From Gammaproteobacteria bacterium (GTDB lineage Bacteria; Pseudomonadota; Gammaproteobacteria; Steroidobacterales; JABDKV01), in contig JAOTXR010000194.1 of the NCBI GenBank assembly GCA_029862285.1, forward strand, positions 1 to 5,065: a DNA stretch of 5,065 bases, given 5' to 3'. Within the stretch, counting starts at the first letter, position 1, and every line of letters begins with the position of its first letter. A program made the translations under genes and the position numbers. The notes under the pieces were generated by a model, which was not told the DNA's origin, made no database searches, and saw only the letters and a list, made by a program, of their open reading frames with translations. Positions 1 to 5,065 of this stretch are shown piece by piece.

Positions 1-1
1 C

Positions 2-1060
2 GTCACGGCCAGCACGCCAACGGTCGCGCACTTCCTGGCAGAGCAAGACCCCGTCTCGTGCTGGGACGCCCTGCCGCGGAAAACACCCGTGTGCCAAATC
101 GACGAATTGCTCGCCAGTAGCTGGGCGCCGGACCGCGACGCGCATCAACCCCGACTCCTTGCGCCCTGCGACCTGCAGAGCATCAAGGCCGCCGGAGTGA
201 CCTTCGTGTCATCATTGCTCGAACGTGTCGTGGAAGAACGCGCGGGAGGGGATCCTTCAGCCGCGAAGCGGCTGCGCACCGAGCTGGAGCAATCGCTGGG
301 CACAAGCCTCAGGACGGTCATACCCGGATCGCCCGATGCAGCGAGGCTCAAGGACGAGTTGCAGAGGCGGGGCATCTGGTCTGCGTATCTCGAAGTCGGG
401 ATCGGCCCGGATGCGGAAATCTTCACGAAGACCGAGCCGCTGGCCGCGGTGGGTCTCGGCGACCGGATCGGGATCCGGCCGGATTCGGACTGGAATAACC
501 CAGAGCCGGAGCTGGTATTGGTGGTCAGCCCGGCGGGACAGGTCATCGGGGCCACGCTCGGCAACGACGTCAATTTGCGCGACTTCGAAGGACGCAGCGC
601 GCTGCTGCTCGGTCGGGCCAAGGATAACAATGGCTCCTGTGCCATCGGGCCTTTTGTTCGTTTGCTCGACGACGGGTTCACTGCCGAAGCGCTTGGCCGG
701 CTGGACATCACCGTGCAGGTTCTCGGCGAGGAGGGCTTCGAGCATTCCGGCAGCAGCAGCACCTCGGAGATGAGCCGCAGTATCGAGGAGCTGGTGCATC
801 AGGCCATGGGTGCGCATCACCAGTATCCGGACGGGATGATGTTGTTCACCGGCACCGCTTATGCGCCCGTCGAGGACCGGATCGAGACCGGTGGCGGGTT
901 CACGCACAGGCCCGGCGATATCGTGACCATCTCCTGCGTACGTCTGGGCGCATTGGTGAATCAAGTGGCGTACACGGATCGCCTGCCGCCCTGGACGTTC
1001 GGCGTCGCGGCGCTGCTGGATAACCTCGCCGCGCGGGGGCATCTCGGTGGTGATGAATGA
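2..1060 (+). CDS. FAH-fold enzyme, probable 2-keto-3-deoxy sugar acid dehydratase (5' partial)
   Basis: Cytosolic metal-dependent enzyme of the fumarylacetoacetate hydrolase (FAH) superfamily. The frame is open to the window edge and the residues before the GTG at 89 look like family sequence, so the true start lies upstream; about 352 residues are present, and I recall about 380-400 for this subgroup. Numbering from the GTG at 89, the metal site is visible as NPEPE (E139, E141) and GNDVNLRD (D160), followed by the active-site stretch GRAKDNNGSCAIGP (175-188), HQYPDG (244-249) and GFTHRPGD (270-277). This matches, from memory, the subgroup related to 2-keto-3-deoxy-D-arabinonate dehydratase, which makes alpha-ketoglutarate semialdehyde. 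The HxxE dyad of FAH-type C-C hydrolases appears as S42xxE45, which also favours a dehydratase. The gene overlaps the lactonase gene by 4 bp. The alternative is a 2,4-diketo-3-deoxy-aldonate hydrolase. The family is very likely; the reaction is moderately likely. Confidence 0.88.
   Translation, partial: VTASTPTVAHFLAEQDPVSCWDALPRKTPVCQIDELLASSWAPDRDAHQPRLLAPCDLQSIKAAGVTFVSSLLERVVEERAGGDPSAAKRLRTELEQSLGTSLRTVIPGSPDAARLKDELQRRGIWSAYLEVGIGPDAEIFTKTEPLAAVGLGDRIGIRPDSDWNNPEPELVLVVSPAGQVIGATLGNDVNLRDFEGRSALLLGRAKDNNGSCAIGPFVRLLDDGFTAEALGRLDITVQVLGEEGFEHSGSSSTSEMSRSIEELVHQAMGAHHQYPDGMMLFTGTAYAPVEDRIETGGGFTHRPGDIVTISCVRLGALVNQVAYTDRLPPWTFGVAALLDNLAARGHLGGDE
1046..1053 (+). promoter_or_regulatory. Shine-Dalgarno site for the lactonase gene
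   Basis: GGTGGTGA matches the consensus GGAGGTGA at 7 of 8 bases and lies inside the end of the upstream gene. It is 3 bases from the ATG at 1057 and 6 bases from the in-frame ATG at 1060. The usual spacing of about 5-9 bases therefore favours the second ATG. This is the best ribosome binding site in the window. Confidence 0.6.
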
Positions 1061-1923
1061 TGAATAAAGAGCATGAACGGATTGATGCGCACGTGCATCT
1101 CTGGCGTATCGACCGCGGCGATTATGACTGGATCACCGACGAGGTGGCGCCGCTGCAGCGGGATTTTCTGCCGCCTGACCTCGCGCCTCTGCTCGACAGG
1201 GCCGGAATCGACCGGGTCGTGCTGGTGCAGGCTGCGCCGACCGTCGCCGAAACGCGCTTCTTGCTCGGCATCGCCGAGGATACGCCCTGGGTGGCTGGCG
1301 TCGTCGGCTGGGTGGATCTCGAACAATCCGCCGCGGCCGACGAGATCGCGGCGCTCGCGGCAGATCCGCATCTGCGCGCGATCCGCCCGATGATTCAGGA
1401 TATCCCCGCGCTCGACTGGATGCTGCGAAGTGAGCTCCAGCCTGGGTTGCGGACAGTTGAATCGCTGGGGCTCGCGTTCGACTGCCTTGTCTATCCCGAG
1501 CACCTGCCCTATCTGTTGCGTCTGCTGGATCGGCATCCGGATCTCCGCGCGGTCATCGATCATGCGGCCAAGCCGCCCATCGCCGCGGGCGAGTTCGATA
1601 CCTGGGCCTGGGGTATCGGGGAGATTGCGCGTGAGACCGGGGCATGGTGCAAGCTGTCCGGCCTGGTCACAGAGGCTGGCGCAGCGTGGTCTGTCGAGCA
1701 GCTCGTGCCTTACGTGAACCATTTACTCGAATGCTTTGGTCCTGAGCGGCTGATGTTCGGCAGTGACTGGCCGGTCATGACGCTGTGCGCCGACTATCCT
1801 CGCTGGATCGGTGCGGCCAAGGAACTGTTGGCGGATCTTTTGCCGGAAGAGCAGCGCAGCGTGTTTGGTGCCAATGCGCGCGCGTTCTATCGTCTGCCGG
1901 AAGTAGCGGAACCGTCCGCGTGA
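1057..1923 (+). CDS. COG3618 amidohydrolase-family sugar lactonase
   Basis: A 288-residue TIM-barrel hydrolase of the amidohydrolase superfamily, COG3618 group, whose characterised members include L-fucono-1,5-lactonase and L-rhamnono-1,4-lactonase. It probably opens an aldonolactone to the free aldonate in the cytosol. Visible motifs are IDAHVHLW with H12 and H14 after strand 1, VLVQAAP (55-61), RAIRPMIQD (107-115), VIDHAAKPP with H169 and K172 (166-174), CKLSGL (198-203) and MFGSDWPV with D237 (233-240), the expected strand-8 Asp. No signal peptide is present and the length is usual for the group. The first ATG overlaps the upstream stop as ATGA; the ATG at 1060 is better spaced from GGTGGTGA and would remove one residue. 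It sits between a 2-keto-3-deoxy acid enzyme and an aldonate dehydratase, which supports a sugar lactone over an aromatic-pathway lactone such as 4-sulfomuconolactone. The exact sugar cannot be read from the sequence. Confidence 0.9.
   Translation: MMNKEHERIDAHVHLWRIDRGDYDWITDEVAPLQRDFLPPDLAPLLDRAGIDRVVLVQAAPTVAETRFLLGIAEDTPWVAGVVGWVDLEQSAAADEIAALAADPHLRAIRPMIQDIPALDWMLRSELQPGLRTVESLGLAFDCLVYPEHLPYLLRLLDRHPDLRAVIDHAAKPPIAAGEFDTWAWGIGEIARETGAWCKLSGLVTEAGAAWSVEQLVPYVNHLLECFGPERLMFGSDWPVMTLCADYPRWIGAAKELLADLLPEEQRSVFGANARAFYRLPEVAEPSA
1908..1911 (+). promoter_or_regulatory. Weak Shine-Dalgarno site for the UxaA-family gene
   Basis: A short GGAA lies 8 bases before the GTG at 1920, inside the end of the lactonase gene. 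The match is minimal but the spacing is right, which supports GTG 1920 over the in-frame upstream alternative at 1785. Coupling to the upstream gene through the GTGA overlap probably matters more than this site. Confidence 0.35.
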
Positions 1924-3449
1924 GCGCAGCGGGCAACGTCATTCGCCTGCACCCGGCCGACGAGGTGGTGGTTGCGTGCCGAGATATCCCGGCTGGTGAG
2001 CCGATCTCAGGCGAGGACTGCAGCGCGGAAGATGCGATCCCGTCCGGCCACAAGCTTGCAGTGCAAACGCTCCAGGCCGGTGCCCAGGTGCACAAGTACG
2101 ATCAGATCATCGGTATGGCGACCCGGGAGATTCGGCCTGGTCAGCATGTCCACGAGCATAACCTCGGCATGTCGCAGCGTTCGGGCGAATACGCCTCGGG
2201 CGCGGGGATGCCGGTGGCGGAACAGTTGCCGGCCGACAAGCGCGCGAGCTTTGCAGGTTTCCGCCGCGACGATGGTCAAGTCGGTACGCGCAATTTTCTC
2301 GGCATCCTGACGTCGGTGAATTGTTCCGCGACGGTTGCGCAGCAGATCGCGCGTGAAGCTGAGCGACGCGGTCTATTGGACCCATTTCCGAATGTGGATG
2401 GCATCGTTGCGCTGACCCACGGGAGCGGCTGCGGTATGGCCGGCGGAGGTGAGGGACATGCAATCCTTGAGCGCGTGCTGGCTGGCTACGCGCGCCATCC
2501 GAACTTTGCCGCGGTGATCATCATCGGGCTTGGCTGCGAGGTGAATCAGATCGACGGGTTGGTCGAGCGAGCGGGACTCGTCAAAGGCGAGCGCCTGCAC
2601 ACGTTCACGATCCAGGATAGCGGCGGCACACGGGCTTCGGTTGAACGCGGGGTGGGTCTGATCAATGCGCTGTTGCCATCTGCCAATCGTGCGCGGCGCG
2701 AGCCCTGTCCGGCCAGCGCACTGACCCTGGCCCTGCAGTGCGGCGGTTCCGATGGTTTTTCGGGGATTAGCGCGAACCCCGCGCTCGGCGCCGCGGTGGA
2801 TCTGCTGGTGCGTCACGGCGGCACCGCGATTCTCAGCGAGACGCCCGAAATCTACGGTGCCGAGCACCTGCTAATGCGTCGCGCGATCAATGAAGATGTT
2901 GCGCGTGCGCTGGTCGCGCGTGTGCAGTGGTGGGAGGACTACACTCGGCGTCATGCCGCGGAGATGGACAACAATCCGTCGCCCGGGAATAAGGCCGGGG
3001 GCCTGACCACGATTCTGGAAAAAGCGCTGGGCTCAGCCGCAAAGGGCGGTACGACCGCGCTCACCGGCGTGTGTGGTTACGCCGAGCCGGCCCCGTCGGG
3101 GGGTCTGGTGTTCATGGACTCGCCCGGTTACGACCCTGCCTCGGTGACCGGTCAGGTCGCATCGGGCGCCAACGCGATTTGTTTCACCACCGGTCGCGGC
3201 TCCGTATTCGGGTTCAAGCCGGTACCCTCGATCAAGATTGCGAGTCACTCAGACCTGTATCGCCGCCTCGGTGATGACATGGATATTAATGCCGGACGGA
3301 TCGTCGATGGTGAGATGGACGTTACAGAGCTCGGCGCAGAGATTTTTCGAACCGTGCTGGATACCGCTTCGGGTCAGCCGACCCGCAGCGAGCTGCTCGG
3401 CTTCGGCGATGCGGAGTTCGTGCCCTGGCAGCTCGGCGCGGTGATGTGA
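1920..3449 (+). CDS. UxaA/altronate dehydratase family sugar acid dehydratase
   Basis: A 509-residue cytosolic dehydratase of the UxaA/GarD family, which removes water from sugar acids such as D-altronate or galactarate to give 2-keto-3-deoxy acids and is metal (iron) dependent in studied members. An N-terminal SAF domain spans about 6-82 (DEVVVACRDIPAGE through GQHVHEHN). The catalytic part follows, with RRDDGQVGTRN (115-125), TSVNCSAT (131-138), ALTHGSGCGM (164-173), GLGCEVNQ (203-210), LQCGGSDGFSG (272-282), MDNNPSPGNKAGG (349-361), CFTTGRGS (421-428) and the end EFVPWQLGAVM. Both halves are in one chain. GTG 1920 was chosen because the family match begins there, it overlaps the upstream stop as GTGA, and a weak GGAA precedes it; the frame could extend to 1785, but only through the lactonase gene. 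True altronate dehydratase is possible, but the lactonase and FAH-fold neighbours suggest an aldonate such as L-fuconate or a pentonate. I therefore leave the symbol empty. Confidence 0.92.
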   Translation: MSAAGNVIRLHPADEVVVACRDIPAGEPISGEDCSAEDAIPSGHKLAVQTLQAGAQVHKYDQIIGMATREIRPGQHVHEHNLGMSQRSGEYASGAGMPVAEQLPADKRASFAGFRRDDGQVGTRNFLGILTSVNCSATVAQQIAREAERRGLLDPFPNVDGIVALTHGSGCGMAGGGEGHAILERVLAGYARHPNFAAVIIIGLGCEVNQIDGLVERAGLVKGERLHTFTIQDSGGTRASVERGVGLINALLPSANRARREPCPASALTLALQCGGSDGFSGISANPALGAAVDLLVRHGGTAILSETPEIYGAEHLLMRRAINEDVARALVARVQWWEDYTRRHAAEMDNNPSPGNKAGGLTTILEKALGSAAKGGTTALTGVCGYAEPAPSGGLVFMDSPGYDPASVTGQVASGANAICFTTGRGSVFGFKPVPSIKIASHSDLYRRLGDDMDINAGRIVDGEMDVTELGAEIFRTVLDTASGQPTRSELLGFGDAEFVPWQLGAVM

Positions 3450-5038
3450 GGCTGGCGCCGTATCTGTGGGGCGCGTTTGCCGCGCTGATCGCACCGGTCG
3501 TACTCTTCGCACAGACCAACGGCTCCAGCTTCTCTGCGGCCGGCACGTCGGTTGCCGACTGGCGTAAAGACACGCATGCGCCGGCGATGGACTGCGCCGC
3601 GCTGCGCGAGCGTGAAGCAGCCGACTACCGGATTGGAAGTGCCGAGCCTGATCCCGGCTTTCCGGCCAACACCTGCACGGTGCGCGGACGTGTCTCGCCG
3701 ACGGTCGAGTTTGTCGTGAATCTTCCTGCGCACTGGAACGGTCGGCTCTATATGCACGGCAACGGCGGGTATGGCGGCCAGTCCGTGCATGGCAGCTATG
3801 GGGTCGCGACCCGGGCGCGGGCGGTGAGCCTTGGCTTTGCGGCTGCGTTCACGAACCTCGGCCATGATGCCGAGCGCTCGCCAGGAGCGACATGGGCGCA
3901 CGACAATCGCGAGGCAGAGATCGACTACAGTTATCGCGCGCTGCACGAGACTGCGGTTGCGGCTAAAGCGATCCTGACGCATTACTACGGCCGCAAGCCG
4001 AGCTTTGCCTATTTCGAAGGCTGCTCGACCGGCGGCGGCCAGGGTTTGAAAGCCGCGCAGCGCTACCCGGCCGATTTCGACGGGATTGCGATCGGCGCAC
4101 CGGTCTTCGATTTCGTCGGCCTGCAGATCTACGGCTGGAATAATCAGATGGCGATCCGCGAGACGCCGCTGAATGCGGCCACGGTTGCGCGGCTGGGCGA
4201 CTTCATCATGGCCCGCTACGACGCGGTCGACGGGCTCGTGGATGGCGTCATCGATGATCCACGGCGGGTCGCGTTCCGGCCAGAGCACGACCTGCCGAGA
4301 TCCGGCAGCGGCGGATTCGGCGCCGCGGTGATCGAGGCGCTGGAGCGAATCTACGCAGGTCCGATGGTCAACGGTCGACCACTCTATCCGGGCATACCGG
4401 TCGGCGCAGAACCGGCCGGCCAGAAATATCAGAGCGGTACCAACGCGCCCGCAACCCCGGAGTCTGGCTGGGCGACGCGCCTGTTCCCGGACGCGTCAGG
4501 CTACGCTCAGCAGAAGGACAACGTAGAGACCTGGCTGCGGTTCCTGGCCTTCGAGGAAGACGATCCCGGCTTGGACTGGACATCGCTCGACATCGTGCGC
4601 GATTTGCCGCGGATGGCGTACATGTCCGCAATCATGGACGTGGCGAGCACCGATCTCAGCCTGTTCCGCAAACGCGGCGGCAAAGTCCTGATGTATCACG
4701 GCTGGGCCGACACCGGCGTCAATCCGCTGATGACTGCCGAGTACTACGATCGCGTGCTGCAAGACGATGAAAATGCACCGGATTACTTTCGTCTGTTCAT
4801 GGTGCCGGGCATGTTTCACTGCCGTGGCGGGCTGAACGTCGATCGCTTCGACGCGATCACCCCGGTGATCGATTGGGTGGAGCGCAGCCATCCTCCGTCG
4901 CGCCTGATCGCGTCGCGCGTGGAGGGTGAAGAGGTCACGCGGACTCGCCCATTGTGCGCCTATCCGCAAGTGGTCCGCTACTCGGGCTCGGGGAGCATTG
5001 ATCAGGCGGCGAACTTTGGCTGCGAGTCGCCGCCCTGA
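3446..5038 (+). CDS. Exported tannase/feruloyl esterase family protein
   Basis: A 530-residue serine esterase of the tannase/feruloyl esterase family (which also includes MHETase), cutting esters of phenolic or other aromatic acids. Residues 1-22 form a signal peptide (MR, then a hydrophobic run ending VVLFA before Q23) without a lipobox Cys, so export to the periplasm or outside is likely. The family's CS-D-HC catalytic pattern is complete: C193-S194 in GCSTGG, D422 in WADTG and H458-C459 in MFHC; C193 and C459 should form the disulfide joining Ser and His. HGNGGYGG (104-111) looks like the oxyanion loop. A calcium loop of the form DxxDGxxDGxID spans 259-270 in the lid. C50/C77 and C504/C526 are probable further disulfides; the usual Cys pair around the calcium loop is missing. 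The GTG start overlaps the dehydratase stop as GTGA without a good ribosome binding site; the next Met (48) would lose the signal peptide. The substrate is unknown. Confidence 0.92.
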   Translation: MRLAPYLWGAFAALIAPVVLFAQTNGSSFSAAGTSVADWRKDTHAPAMDCAALREREAADYRIGSAEPDPGFPANTCTVRGRVSPTVEFVVNLPAHWNGRLYMHGNGGYGGQSVHGSYGVATRARAVSLGFAAAFTNLGHDAERSPGATWAHDNREAEIDYSYRALHETAVAAKAILTHYYGRKPSFAYFEGCSTGGGQGLKAAQRYPADFDGIAIGAPVFDFVGLQIYGWNNQMAIRETPLNAATVARLGDFIMARYDAVDGLVDGVIDDPRRVAFRPEHDLPRSGSGGFGAAVIEALERIYAGPMVNGRPLYPGIPVGAEPAGQKYQSGTNAPATPESGWATRLFPDASGYAQQKDNVETWLRFLAFEEDDPGLDWTSLDIVRDLPRMAYMSAIMDVASTDLSLFRKRGGKVLMYHGWADTGVNPLMTAEYYDRVLQDDENAPDYFRLFMVPGMFHCRGGLNVDRFDAITPVIDWVERSHPPSRLIASRVEGEEVTRTRPLCAYPQVVRYSGSGSIDQAANFGCESPP

Positions 5039-5065
5039 AACGTATCAAGTCGCGCGTCTGCTCAG

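Noticed and set aside
89..91. GTG at 89 as the real start of the FAH-fold gene
   Set aside because: The frame has no stop back to base 2 and the 29 residues before this GTG fit the N-terminal region of the family; no ribosome binding site precedes it. The gene is cut by the window edge.
463..478. Perfect 7-bp inverted repeat CCGGATC-GG-GATCCGG
   Set aside because: It lies inside the FAH-fold gene in the codons for a conserved stretch (DRIGIRP), has no T-tract, and is short enough to arise by chance in GC-rich coding DNA. It is neither a likely terminator nor a likely operator.
257..1042. Overlapping minus-strand open frames of 261 and 205 codons opposite the FAH-fold gene
   Set aside because: Both are antisense to the metal-binding and active-site motifs of a real gene, show no family features, and have low-complexity Ser/Arg-rich or Arg-rich composition.
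961..1722. 253-codon open frame on the minus strand
   Set aside because: It is antisense to the conserved lactonase gene, has no recognisable domain, and is explained by codon bias of the + strand gene.
1785..1919. In-frame upstream extension of the UxaA-family gene to an earlier start at 1785
   Set aside because: The extra 45 residues run through the well-conserved C-terminal end of the lactonase gene in another frame, are unlike the SAF domain, and the family match begins just after GTG 1920.
3374..4288. 304-codon open frame on the minus strand
   Set aside because: It lies opposite the signal peptide and catalytic Ser region of a well-supported esterase. Its translation is Arg-rich without recognisable motifs, as expected for a shadow frame in GC-rich DNA.
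5039..5065. Possible terminator after the esterase gene
   Set aside because: The 27 bases after the stop contain no hairpin followed by a T-run. The operon may continue or end beyond the window.
1..5065. Defence system, mobile element, CRISPR array, tRNA or riboswitch
   Set aside because: I saw no direct repeats, transposase or phage-like genes, RNA-gene motifs, or intergenic gaps where such elements could sit. Codon use looks even across the four genes.

Overview
This 5,065-bp window is GC-rich (roughly 60-65% by eye) and coded almost entirely on the + strand. It holds four genes that overlap end to start, so it looks like an internal piece of one catabolic operon. The codon use, the GTG starts and the protein families suggest a proteobacterium that feeds on plant-derived carbohydrate. 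The genus cannot be told from this sequence, and nothing in it looks like phage, plasmid, defence or CRISPR material.

Layout: (1) 2-1060, the 3' part of a fumarylacetoacetate-hydrolase-fold enzyme, probably a 2-keto-3-deoxy sugar acid dehydratase, with its start outside the window; (2) 1057-1923, a COG3618 amidohydrolase-superfamily sugar lactonase; (3) 1920-3449, a UxaA/altronate-dehydratase family sugar acid dehydratase with an N-terminal SAF domain; (4) 3446-5038, an exported tannase/feruloyl-esterase family serine esterase. Each junction is a 4-base stop/start overlap (ATGA, GTGA, GTGA). There is no intergenic space for internal promoters or terminators. The promoter must lie upstream of the window, and no terminator is visible in the last 27 bases.

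Read as a pathway, genes 2, 3 and 1 fit successive steps of non-phosphorylative sugar oxidation: aldonolactone to aldonate (lactonase), aldonate to 2-keto-3-deoxyaldonate (UxaA-type dehydratase), then removal of a second water to a semialdehyde (FAH-fold enzyme). The first-step sugar dehydrogenase, the final aldehyde dehydrogenase, a transporter and a regulator are not in the window and are expected beside it. The secreted esterase may supply the sugar by cutting an acyl or phenolic ester outside the cytoplasm.

The family assignments are strong. The exact sugar (L-fucose/D-arabinose type, another pentose, or a uronate-derived acid) is inference. The main point of interest is this combination of enzymes in one translationally coupled unit, including the esterase.
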